This document shows, one piece after another, positions 1 to 5,489 of a DNA stretch of 7,625 bases. The DNA is from Pseudomonas sp. UBA5782. Its GTDB lineage: Bacteria; Pseudomonadota; Gammaproteobacteria; Pseudomonadales; Pseudomonadaceae. Position 1 is the stretch's first letter; every line of letters starts with the position of its first letter. A program made the position numbers and the translations under genes. Location: the NCBI GenBank assembly GCA_002418465.1, contig DIEE01000250.1:6477-14101 (forward strand). Direction: 5' to 3'. The notes below the pieces were generated by a model. That model was not told the origin of the DNA and searched no databases. It saw only the letters and a program-made list of their open reading frames with translations.

Positions 1-1
1 C

Positions 2-571
2 GAGCAGGAGTTCGACGGCCTGATCCCGGCGCTGAAAGTCCGCAAGTTCGACGCCATCCTCTCCTCGATGTCGATCACCGACGAGCGCAAGAAGTCGGTC
101 GACTTCACCGGCAAGTACTACTCCACCCCCGCCAAGCTGGCGATGAAGGACGGCGCCGCCTACAAGGACGTTGCCGACCTCAAGGGCAAGAAGATCGGCG
201 TGCAGCGCTCCTCGGTGTATGACCGCTACGCCACCGACGTCTTCGCCCCGGCGGGTGCCGAGATCGTCCGCTACAGCTCGCAGAACGAAGTCTTCCTCGA
301 CCTCGCCAGCGGCCGTCTCGACGCTACCCTGGCCGACTCGGTGAACATCGACGACGGCTTCCTCAAGACCGACGCCGGCAAGGGCTTCGCCTTCGTCGGC
401 CCGGACTTCACCGACGAGCAGTACTTCGGCGAGGGCCAGGGCATCGCGGTGCGCAAGGGCGACACGGCGCTGGCCGACAAGATCAGCGCGGCGATCCTGG
501 CGATCCGCGCCAATGGCAAATACAAGCAGGTGCAGGACAAGTACTTCGCTTTCGATGTCTACGGGAAGTAA
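2..571 (+). CDS. aotJ: Arginine/ornithine ABC transporter periplasmic binding protein AotJ, 5' truncated
   Basis: The reading frame is open from the first bases of the window, so this is the C-terminal 189 residues of a longer protein; the ATG at 68 is an internal methionine. The signal peptide and first lobe start (about 70 residues for the family) lie outside. The visible part is a type-3 (HisJ/LAO-like) solute-binding protein: it begins in the conserved 'FDGLIPALK..KFDAILSSMSITDERK' region, whose serines and arginine contact the ligand amino acid in the HisJ family. It ends with the typical 'YFAFDVYGK' tail close to that of HisJ. The protein captures L-arginine/L-ornithine in the periplasm and delivers it to AotQM. 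It stops with TAA at 569-571 and is followed by aotQ, aotM, aotP and argR, which fixes the assignment. Ligand specificity is inferred from this context. Confidence is high for the family and good for the gene name. Confidence 0.93.
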   Translation, partial: EQEFDGLIPALKVRKFDAILSSMSITDERKKSVDFTGKYYSTPAKLAMKDGAAYKDVADLKGKKIGVQRSSVYDRYATDVFAPAGAEIVRYSSQNEVFLDLASGRLDATLADSVNIDDGFLKTDAGKGFAFVGPDFTDEQYFGEGQGIAVRKGDTALADKISAAILAIRANGKYKQVQDKYFAFDVYGK

Positions 572-585
572 GGGCTGAGCCCTAT

Positions 586-606
586 CGCGCTTCCGCAAGG
601 AGCGCG
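586..606 (+). other. Hairpin just downstream of aotJ
   Basis: CGCGCTTC (586-593) pairs with GGAGCGCG (599-606), with one G-T pair, around the loop CGCAA. No T-run follows, so it is not a canonical intrinsic terminator. It begins 15 bases after the aotJ stop. A 9-base direct repeat, GCTGAGCCC, occurs at 574-582 and again at 624-632 around it. A role as a 3' stabiliser of aotJ mRNA is inferred. Confidence 0.5.
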
Positions 607-652
607 TCTGGATGAAGGCAGGCGCTGAGCCCGGCCTTCGTCGCTCACCCGC

Positions 653-675
653 GCGGCGCGCATCTGGCGCGCCGC
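653..675 (+). other. Strong hairpin between aotJ and aotQ
   Basis: GCGGCGCGC (653-661) and GCGCGCCGC (667-675) form a perfect 9-bp all-GC stem with the 5-base loop ATCTG. The stem ends 6 bases before the aotQ Shine-Dalgarno sequence CGAGGA (682-687) and has no T-run. Hairpins in this position after binding-protein genes commonly protect the upstream message from 3' exonucleases and reduce read-through, so that binding protein exceeds permease. That role is inferred here. Confidence 0.6.
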
Positions 676-694
676 TTCGCCCGAGGACTGCTCG

Positions 695-1384
695 ATGTTG
701 AACGGCTACGGGGCGACCATCGTCGATGGCGCCTGGCTGACCCTGCTGCTGGCGCTGACCTCGATGGCGGTGGCCATCGGCCTCGGCCTGCTCGGCGCGG
801 CCTGCCGGCTGTCGCCGCTGCGCTGGCTGGCGCTGCTGGGCGAAACCTACGCCACGGTGATCCGCGGCATTCCCGACCTGGTGCTGATCCTGCTGATCTT
901 CTACGGCGGCCAGGACCTGGTGAACCGCCTCGCGCCGCTGCTCGGCTACGAGGACTACATCGACATCAATCCCTTCGTCGCCGGGGTCTTCACCCTCGGC
1001 TTCATCTTCGGCGCCTACCTGTCGGAAACCTTCCGCGGCGCCTTCATGGCGATTCCCAGAGGCCAGGCGGAAGCCGGCGCCGCCTATGGCATGAGCGGGC
1101 GCCAGGTGTTCTTCCGCATCCTCGTGCCGCAGATGATCCGCCTGGCGATTCCCGGCTTCACCAACAACTGGCTGGTGCTGACCAAGGCCACCGCGCTGAT
1201 TTCCGTGGTCGGCCTGCAGGACATGATGTTCAAGGCCAAGCAGGCGGCGGACGCCACCCGCGAGCCGTTCACCTTCTTCCTCGCGGTCGCCGCGCTCTAC
1301 CTGGTGCTGACCAGCGTCTCGCTGCTCGCCCTGCGTTTCCTCGAGAAGCGCTACAGCGCAGGCATCAAGGTGGCTGAGCTATGA
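695..1384 (+). CDS. aotQ: Arginine/ornithine ABC transporter permease AotQ
   Basis: This 229-residue inner-membrane permease belongs to the polar amino acid HisM/HisQ family and is one of the two channel subunits that pass arginine/ornithine from AotJ to the cytoplasm. Hydrophobic segments lie around residues 13-35, 55-72, 95-112 and 193-215. The EAA loop that docks the ATPase is seen at about 126-145 as E126-A127 ... G132 ... P145 ('GMSGRQVFFRILVP'). 'VIRGIPDLV' near residue 55 is typical of the family. The ATG at 695 has CGAGGA 7 bases upstream, so the start is well supported. It overlaps the start of a possible mini-ORF at its TGA stop (ATGA, 1381-1384) and lies 34 bases before aotM. The Q assignment, rather than M, rests on its position directly after aotJ and on its length. 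Confidence 0.94.
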   Translation: MLNGYGATIVDGAWLTLLLALTSMAVAIGLGLLGAACRLSPLRWLALLGETYATVIRGIPDLVLILLIFYGGQDLVNRLAPLLGYEDYIDINPFVAGVFTLGFIFGAYLSETFRGAFMAIPRGQAEAGAAYGMSGRQVFFRILVPQMIRLAIPGFTNNWLVLTKATALISVVGLQDMMFKAKQAADATREPFTFFLAVAALYLVLTSVSLLALRFLEKRYSAGIKVAEL

Positions 1385-1422
1385 ACGTCGGGTCGATCAC
1401 GAACCAACGGAGCCGCGCATGA
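1381..1422 (+). CDS. Possible 13-codon bridging ORF between aotQ and aotM
   Basis: This is a short ORF encoding MNVGSITNQRSRA. Its ATG overlaps the aotQ stop (ATGA at 1381-1384) and its TGA overlaps the aotM ATG (ATGA at 1419-1422). An AAGG/AGGTGG stretch ending at 1373 could serve as its ribosome binding site. The three frames (aotQ, mini-ORF, aotM) all differ, so it would act as a termination-reinitiation bridge, not a fusion. The peptide has no recognisable domain and may have no function of its own. The arrangement is directly visible; that it is translated is only inferred. Confidence 0.3.
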   Translation: MNVGSITNQRSRA

Positions 1423-2117
1423 TCCTCGACTTCTCGGTCATCTGGGAGAGCCTGCCGCTGTACTTCGGCGGCGTGCTGGTGACCCTCAAGCTGCTGGCGA
1501 TCGCCCTGGTCGTCGGGCTCGCGGCGGCCATCCCGCTGGCGCTGATGCGCGTGTCGCGGCAGCCGGCGATCAACTTCCCGGCCTGGCTCTACACCTACGT
1601 GATCCGCGGCACGCCGATGCTGGTGCAGCTGTTCCTGGTCTACTACGGCCTGGCGCAGTTCGCCGCGGTGCGCGAGAGCGTGCTCTGGCCGTACCTGTCC
1701 AACGCCACCTTCTGCGCCTGCCTGGCGTTCGCCATCAACACCAGCGCCTACACCGCGGAAATCCTCGCCGGCAGCCTCAAGGCCACGCCGCACGGCGAGA
1801 TCGAGGCGGCCCGGGCGATGGGCATGTCGCGTGCGCGCCTGTACCGGCGCATCCTGCTGCCCTCGGCGCTGCGCCGGGCACTGCCGCAGTACAGCAATGA
1901 AGTGATCATGATGCTGCACACCACCAGCCTGGCCTCGATCGTCACCCTGATCGACATCACCGGCGCGGCGCGCACCGTCAGCTCGCAGTACTACCTGCCG
2001 TTCGAGGCGTTCATCACCGCCGGCGCGTTCTATCTTTGCCTGACCTTCATCCTGGTACGCCTGTTCAAGCTGGCCGAGCGTCGCTGGCTGGCCTACCTGG
2101 CGCCCCGCGCGTCCTGA
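1419..2117 (+). CDS. aotM: Arginine/ornithine ABC transporter permease AotM
   Basis: This is the second 232-residue permease of the transporter, in the HisM/HisQ family and the partner of AotQ in the inner membrane. Hydrophobic segments are visible at about residues 12-45, 58-80, 93-112 and 195-215. The EAA loop is clear at 127-148: E129-A130-A131, G135 and P148 within 'MGMSRARLYRRILLPSA'. 'YVIRGTPMLVQLFLVYYG' (60-77) is a hallmark of amino acid permeases of this type. The ATG at 1419 is preceded by ACGGAG (1407-1412). Translation may also be coupled to aotQ through the short ORF in the 34-base gap. The stop TGA (2115-2117) is embedded in the Shine-Dalgarno of aotO, so translation of the two genes is probably linked. 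Confidence 0.94.
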   Translation: MILDFSVIWESLPLYFGGVLVTLKLLAIALVVGLAAAIPLALMRVSRQPAINFPAWLYTYVIRGTPMLVQLFLVYYGLAQFAAVRESVLWPYLSNATFCACLAFAINTSAYTAEILAGSLKATPHGEIEAARAMGMSRARLYRRILLPSALRRALPQYSNEVIMMLHTTSLASIVTLIDITGAARTVSSQYYLPFEAFITAGAFYLCLTFILVRLFKLAERRWLAYLAPRAS

Positions 2118-2127
2118 GGAGAGCGCC

Positions 2128-3240
2128 ATGCAACGCATCGATCATTCGCTGCCCTGGGGCACGCCGGGCACCCAGCGCACACTCAGCGTGTTTCGCTTCG
2201 GCAGCGGCGCGGCCAAGGCCTACGTGCAGGCTTCGCTGCATGCCGACGAGCTGCCCGGCATGCGCGTGGCGGTGGAACTCAAGCGGCGCCTGGCGGAGCT
2301 GGAAGCCCAGGGCCGCCTCACCGGCACCATCGAACTGGTCCCCGTGGCCAACCCGATCGGTCTCGGCCAGCTGCTGCAGGCGAGCCATCTCGGGCGCTTC
2401 GAATTCGGCAGCGGGAAGAACTTCAATCGCGGCTTCCTCGACCTCGCCGAGCTGATCGCGCCGGCCCTCGAACAGATGCTCGGCGCCGACGCCACGGCCA
2501 ACGTGCGGCTGATCCGCGCCGCCATGCGCGAGGCGCTGGATTGCCTGCCGGTCGCGCCCTCCGAGCTGGAAGGGCTGCAGCGCCTGCTGCTCGGCCATGC
2601 CTGCGACGCCGACGTGGTGCTTGACCTGCATTGCGACATGGAAGCGCTGACCCACCTCTACGCGATCCCCCAGCACTGGGCGCAATGGCGCCCGCTGGCC
2701 GCGCGCCTGGGCGCCGGCGCGGTGCTGCTGGCCGAGGAGTCCGGCGGAAATTCCTTCGACGAAGCCTGTTCGATGCCCTGGTTGAGCCTGGCGCGGCGCT
2801 TCGCCGAGGCCAGCGTGCCGTTGGCCTGCCTGGCGACCACCATCGAACTGGGCGGCATGGGCGACACCGGCCGCGAGCAGGCCGAGGCCAATGCCGAGGC
2901 GATTCTCGCCTTCCTCGCCGAGCAGGGGCTGATCGCCGGCGACTGGCCGGCAGCACCGGCCGAGTGCTGCGAGGCGACGCCCTTCGACGGCGCCGAATTC
3001 GCCCTGGCGCCGCACGCCGGGGTGGTCAGTTTCCTTCAGCCGCTCGGCGCGCAGGTGCGTATCGGCGATCCGCTGTTCGAGGTGATCGACCCGCTGGACG
3101 GCCGCCACAGCGTCGTGCATTCCGGGGTCGACGGCGTGCTCTTCGTCCGCGAGCGCATGCGTTTCGCCCGTCCGGGGCTGTGGCTGACCAAGGTCGCCGG
3201 CCGCCAACCCATTCGCCAGGGTCGCCTGCTCAGCGACTGA
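2128..3240 (+). CDS. aotO: AotO, succinylglutamate desuccinylase/aspartoacylase-family zinc hydrolase
   Basis: This is a 370-residue cytoplasmic protein of the AstE/AspA branch of the M14-like zinc carboxypeptidase fold. Putative zinc ligands are H38 and E41 in 'LHADELPG' and H168 in 'VVLDLHCD'. 'KNFNRGF' (97-103) resembles the substrate-binding Asn-Arg segment, and E240 in 'TTIELGGMGD' sits where the catalytic Glu is expected. The core is therefore intact and likely active. Residues from about 293 on form a biotinyl/lipoyl-like beta domain ('PHAGVVSF..PLGAQVRIGDPL') found in this subfamily. The ATG at 2128 follows GAGGAGAG, which overlaps the aotM stop. It lies between permease and ATPase genes of the aot operon. 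In P. aeruginosa I recall aotO as not needed for uptake, and its substrate is unknown to me. Removal of an N-acyl group from an amino acid is a family-based inference. It is distinct from the pathway enzyme AruE. Confidence 0.88.
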   Translation: MQRIDHSLPWGTPGTQRTLSVFRFGSGAAKAYVQASLHADELPGMRVAVELKRRLAELEAQGRLTGTIELVPVANPIGLGQLLQASHLGRFEFGSGKNFNRGFLDLAELIAPALEQMLGADATANVRLIRAAMREALDCLPVAPSELEGLQRLLLGHACDADVVLDLHCDMEALTHLYAIPQHWAQWRPLAARLGAGAVLLAEESGGNSFDEACSMPWLSLARRFAEASVPLACLATTIELGGMGDTGREQAEANAEAILAFLAEQGLIAGDWPAAPAECCEATPFDGAEFALAPHAGVVSFLQPLGAQVRIGDPLFEVIDPLDGRHSVVHSGVDGVLFVRERMRFARPGLWLTKVAGRQPIRQGRLLSD

Positions 3241-3253
3241 CCAGAGAGAGAAC

Positions 3254-4018
3254 ATGTACAAACTCGAAGTCCAGGATCTGCACAAGCGCTACGGCGACCA
3301 CGAGGTGCTCAAGGGCGTTTCGCTGGCGGCGAAGGCCGGCGACGTGATCAGCATCATCGGCTCCTCCGGTTCGGGAAAGAGCACCTTCCTGCGCTGCATC
3401 AACCTGCTCGAACAGCCGCACGCCGGCAGCATCCTGCTCAACGGCGAGGCGCTCAGGCTCAAGCCCGGCAAGCACGGCGCGCTGAAAGCCGCCGACGAAC
3501 GCCAGCTGCAGCGCATGCGCTCGCGGCTGTCGATGGTGTTCCAGCACTTCAACCTGTGGTCGCACATGAGCGCGCTGCAGAACGTCATCGAGGCGCCGGT
3601 GCACGTGCTCGGCGTGCCGAAGAAGGAAGCCCTGGAAAAGGCCGAACACTACCTGGCCAAGGTCGGCGTGGCGCACCGCAAGGACGCCTACCCGGCGCAC
3701 ATGTCCGGCGGCGAGCAGCAGCGCGTGGCGATCGCCCGCGCTCTGGCGGTGGAGCCGGAGGTGATGCTGTTCGACGAGCCGACCTCGGCGCTCGACCCCG
3801 AGCTGGTCGGCGACGTGCTCAGGGTGATGCAGGACCTGGCTGGGGAGGGCCGCACCATGCTGGTGGTGACCCACGAGATGGGTTTCGCCCGCGAGGTCTC
3901 CAGCCAACTGGTATTCCTGCACAAGGGTTTGGTCGAGGAGCGCGGCAACCCGCGCGAGGTACTGGCGAATCCGCAGTCCGAACGACTCAAGCAGTTTCTT
4001 TCCGGCAGCCTCAAATAA
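3254..4018 (+). CDS. aotP: Arginine/ornithine ABC transporter ATP-binding protein AotP
   Basis: This is the 254-residue ATPase subunit of the HisP/GlnQ type, which acts as a dimer on the cytoplasmic face of AotQM. All motifs are present: Walker A GSSGSGKST (36-44), Q-loop Q97 in 'MVFQHFNLW', signature 'SGGEQQR' (151-157), Walker B 'VMLFDEP' (170-176, D174 and E175), D-loop 'SALD' (178-181) and H-loop H207 in 'VVTHEMGF'. Length and termini ('FLSGSLK' end) are normal for HisP-like proteins. The start ATG at 3254 has AGAGAGAG about 5 bases upstream and sits 13 bases after the aotO stop. Substrate is inferred from the operon; the ATPase assignment is certain. Confidence 0.95.
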   Translation: MYKLEVQDLHKRYGDHEVLKGVSLAAKAGDVISIIGSSGSGKSTFLRCINLLEQPHAGSILLNGEALRLKPGKHGALKAADERQLQRMRSRLSMVFQHFNLWSHMSALQNVIEAPVHVLGVPKKEALEKAEHYLAKVGVAHRKDAYPAHMSGGEQQRVAIARALAVEPEVMLFDEPTSALDPELVGDVLRVMQDLAGEGRTMLVVTHEMGFAREVSSQLVFLHKGLVEERGNPREVLANPQSERLKQFLSGSLK

Positions 4019-4036
4019 GCCCTAGACTCGACCGCC

Positions 4037-5014
4037 ATGACCTCTTATCGAATCGGCTTTCTGATCTGGCCCGAAACCCGGGCAATGACGCTGTCCCTGG
4101 CCGAAGAAGCGCTGCGCGTGGCGCAGCGGCTGCATCCGGAGGTCGTCTACGAACTGTCCTTCCTGCACGCCGAAACGGCCGCCAGCGATGCCTGGCGCCT
4201 GCCCGGCGAGCCGTGGAACGGGAACCTGGACGGTTTGCAGCGATTGTTCGTGGTCGCCGACGAGCCGCCGCTGAACGTCTCCGCGCCGCTCGCCGCCGCG
4301 CTCAAGCAACTGGTGCGCAGCGGCTGCGTGATCGGCGGGCTGTCCGCCGGCGTCTATCCGTTGGCCCAGCTCGGCCTGCTCGACGGCTACCGCGCCGCGG
4401 TGCACTGGCGCTGGCATGACGATTTCGCCGAGCGCTTCCCCAAGGTGATCGCCACCAGCCACCTGTTCGACTGGGACCGCGACCGCCTCACCGCCTGTGG
4501 CGGCCTCGCCGTGCTCGACCTGCTGCTGGCGCTGCTGGCGCGTGATCACGGTGCCGAACTGGCCGGCGCGGTGAGCGAGGAGCTGGTGGTCGAGCGCATC
4601 CGCGAAGGCGGCGAGCGCCAGCGCATCCCGCTGCAGAACCGCCTCGGCTCCAGCCATCCGAAGCTGACCCAGGCGGTGCTGCTGATGGAGGCGAACATCG
4701 AGGAGCCGCTGACCACCGACGAGATCGCCCAGCACGTCTGCGTGTCGCGCCGGCAGCTGGAACGCATCTTCAAGCAGTACCTCAACCGCGTGCCGAGCCA
4801 GTACTACCTGGAACTGCGCCTGAACAAGGCGCGGCAGATGCTGATGCAGACCAGCAAGTCGATCATCCAGATCGGCCTGTCCTGCGGCTTCTCCTCCGGC
4901 CCGCACTTCTCCAGCGCCTACCGCAACTTCTTCGGCGCCACCCCGCGCGAAGACCGCAACCAGCGACGCAGCGCCAACCCCTTCGAACTCAGCGGCTCGG
5001 GCGAACGCGAGTAA
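4037..5014 (+). CDS. argR: Arginine-responsive AraC/XylS-family regulator ArgR
   Basis: This 325-residue transcription factor has an N-terminal DJ-1/class-I glutamine amidotransferase-like domain (about 5-185; elbow-like 'GLSAG' at 101-105) and a C-terminal AraC DNA-binding domain. The two helix-turn-helices are near 226-250 ('TDEIAQHVCVSRRQLERIFK') and 275-303 ('IQIGLSCGFSSGPHFSSAYR' then the 'FFGATP' motif). The architecture matches Pseudomonas ArgR, which, with arginine, activates aot and aru and represses arginine biosynthetic genes; it is unrelated to E. coli ArgR. The elbow carries Ser, not Cys, so the domain is probably a sensor and not an amidotransferase. The gap after aotP is only 18 bases and contains no Shine-Dalgarno-like sequence before the ATG at 4037. 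The start was chosen because the ORF and family begin with 'RIGFLIWP'. Confidence 0.94.
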   Translation: MTSYRIGFLIWPETRAMTLSLAEEALRVAQRLHPEVVYELSFLHAETAASDAWRLPGEPWNGNLDGLQRLFVVADEPPLNVSAPLAAALKQLVRSGCVIGGLSAGVYPLAQLGLLDGYRAAVHWRWHDDFAERFPKVIATSHLFDWDRDRLTACGGLAVLDLLLALLARDHGAELAGAVSEELVVERIREGGERQRIPLQNRLGSSHPKLTQAVLLMEANIEEPLTTDEIAQHVCVSRRQLERIFKQYLNRVPSQYYLELRLNKARQMLMQTSKSIIQIGLSCGFSSGPHFSSAYRNFFGATPREDRNQRRSANPFELSGSGERE

Positions 5015-5103
5015 CGCTGGCGGCCTCGATGGGTGACGCCGCTGCGCGGCCGACCTCTCCTGCGAGCCGGGCGGCCCTCCGGCCATCCACCGTTACACCG
5101 CTC

Positions 5104-5129
5104 GGCGGATCGATGAGGCGCGATCCGCC
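5104..5129. repeat. Palindromic element B
   Basis: GGCGGATC (5104-5111) and GATCCGCC (5122-5129) form a perfect 8-bp stem around a 10-base loop, followed by CTACGG. It resembles the 'GGCGGAT...ATCCGCC-CTACG' intergenic repeat that I recall from several Pseudomonas genomes. Confidence 0.55.
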
Positions 5130-5167
5130 CTACGGTCCTGACCCTGCGAGGCGCGCATTTCACGTAG

Positions 5168-5184
5168 GGTGCGCCGCGCGCACC
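5168..5184. repeat. Palindromic element C (GTAGGGTGCGC type)
   Basis: GGTGCGC (5168-5174) and GCGCACC (5178-5184) form a perfect 7-bp stem with loop CGC, preceded by ACGTAG. The 'GTAGGGTGCGC...GCGCACC' core is a familiar short dispersed repeat in some Pseudomonas genomes; that recognition is from memory. Confidence 0.55.
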
Positions 5185-5245
5185 GAGAAAATATCGGCGT
5201 CGCAGGATGGTTTGAGCCCGCGATGCCCATCGACATGGCCCGACA

Positions 5246-5269
5246 GGTTGCACCGCTGCGCGGCCAACC
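5246..5269. repeat. Palindromic element E
   Basis: This is a two-part stem: GGTTG (5246-5250) with CAACC (5265-5269), and inside it CCGC (5253-5256) with GCGG (5260-5263) around TGC. It shares the 13-mer core with element A and is followed by GATCCTGCTACG. Confidence 0.5.
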
Positions 5270-5356
5270 GATCCTGCTACGCACCCTGCGGAAAATTTTC
5301 CCGGCAACGCCAATGGCCTTGGCAGTGCGTTTAAACTGCGCAGTCCCGATGCTTTC

Positions 5357-5372
5357 TGTCGCATTGCTGAAA
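5357..5372 (+). promoter_or_regulatory. Putative ArgR half-site 1 upstream of aruC
   Basis: TGTCGC (5357-5362), then 8 bases, then AA (5371-5372) matches the TGTCGC-N8-AA half-site described for Pseudomonas ArgR. It lies just upstream of the -10-like TATAAC at 5398. The neighbouring 21-bp positions on either side match poorly, so the partner half-site of a tandem pair is weak or absent. Confidence 0.6.
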
Positions 5373-5397
5373 GCACGGCGAACAGCCGGGTGGCCGC

Positions 5398-5403
5398 TAT
5401 AAC
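5398..5403 (+). promoter_or_regulatory. Candidate -10 element, upstream aruC promoter
   Basis: TATAAC is close to the sigma-70 -10 hexamer. The -35 position (about 5375-5380, ACGGCG) is poor, as is common at activator-dependent promoters. ArgR half-site 1 begins 41 bases upstream of this hexamer. Confidence 0.35.
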
Positions 5404-5407
5404 AAGT

Positions 5408-5423
5408 TGTCGCATGGCGGCAA
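5408..5423 (+). promoter_or_regulatory. Putative ArgR half-site 2 upstream of aruC
   Basis: TGTCGC (5408-5413), then 8 bases, then AA (5422-5423) is a second full match to the ArgR half-site pattern, 51 bases after the first (about five helical turns). The preceding 21-bp unit (from 5387) keeps only the AA (5401-5402) and little of the TGTCGC. The site overlaps the -35 position expected for the TACAAT hexamer at 5445, an arrangement expected for activation by ArgR. Confidence 0.65.
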
Positions 5424-5444
5424 TGACGGGCCCGGTGCAGTCCC

Positions 5445-5450
5445 TACAAT
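5445..5450 (+). promoter_or_regulatory. Candidate -10 element of the main aruC promoter
   Basis: TACAAT is a good sigma-70 -10 match. The corresponding -35 region (about 5421-5428, 'CAATGACG') is poor and partly covered by ArgR half-site 2. Transcription would start near 5457, giving a leader of about 33 bases before aruC. Confidence 0.5.
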
Positions 5451-5489
5451 CCGTTCACCACTGGCCATTCATGGCAGGAGAAAAAGCCG

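Larger units (their letters stand above)
5027..5269. repeat. Cluster of five degenerate intergenic palindromic elements
   Basis: Five hairpin-forming units lie in about 240 bases. A: 5032-5055, core GCCGC-TGC-GCGGC (5038-5050) with outer GGT/ACC. B: 5104-5129. C: 5168-5184. D: GATGG (5206-5210) facing CCATC (5227-5231). E: 5246-5269. The 13-mer CCGCTGCGCGGCC occurs in both A (5039-5051) and E (5253-5265). Flanks repeatedly carry 'CCTACG', 'CTACGC' or 'ACGTAGGGTG', resembling short dispersed Pseudomonas intergenic repeats. Membership in one named family is not established here. Confidence 0.6.
5015..5489 (+). other. 475-base intergenic region argR-aruC, no supportable gene
   Basis: Open frames here lack a ribosome binding site, a recognisable domain and normal amino acid composition, so I call none of them. 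The first half (5027-5269) is a cluster of imperfect palindromes. The second half is locally more AT-rich, with the perfect palindrome GGAAAATTTTCC at 5290-5301 and GTTTAAAC at 5329-5336. It then holds the inferred ArgR sites and promoters of aruC. No T-run terminator is visible directly after argR. Confidence 0.7.

Noticed and set aside
68..571. ATG at 68 as the start of aotJ
   Set aside because: The same frame is open to position 2 and encodes conserved binding-protein residues, so this Met is internal.
2065..3285. Long minus-strand open frame opposite aotO (406 codons)
   Set aside because: Composition is dominated by R, G, A, Q and H with no domain, and it lies fully opposite aotO, which has clear zinc motifs. 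It is a shadow of high-GC codon bias.
4022..5086. Long minus-strand open frame opposite argR (354 codons)
   Set aside because: No ribosome binding site and no recognisable domain, and it is opposite a gene with clear AraC helix-turn-helix motifs. The same reasoning applies to 5469-6434 and 1365-2138 on the minus strand.
5318..5336. Possible sigma-54 promoter (TTGGCAGTGCGTTTAAAC)
   Set aside because: It has a GG but lacks the GC dinucleotide at the required -12 spacing.
5029..5402. Short plus-strand open frames in the argR-aruC gap (5029-5334, 5169-5402) and the minus frame 5093-5284
   Set aside because: They run through the palindrome cluster, have no convincing ribosome binding site and show no recognisable domain. 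I could not link them to a known hypothetical gene at this locus.
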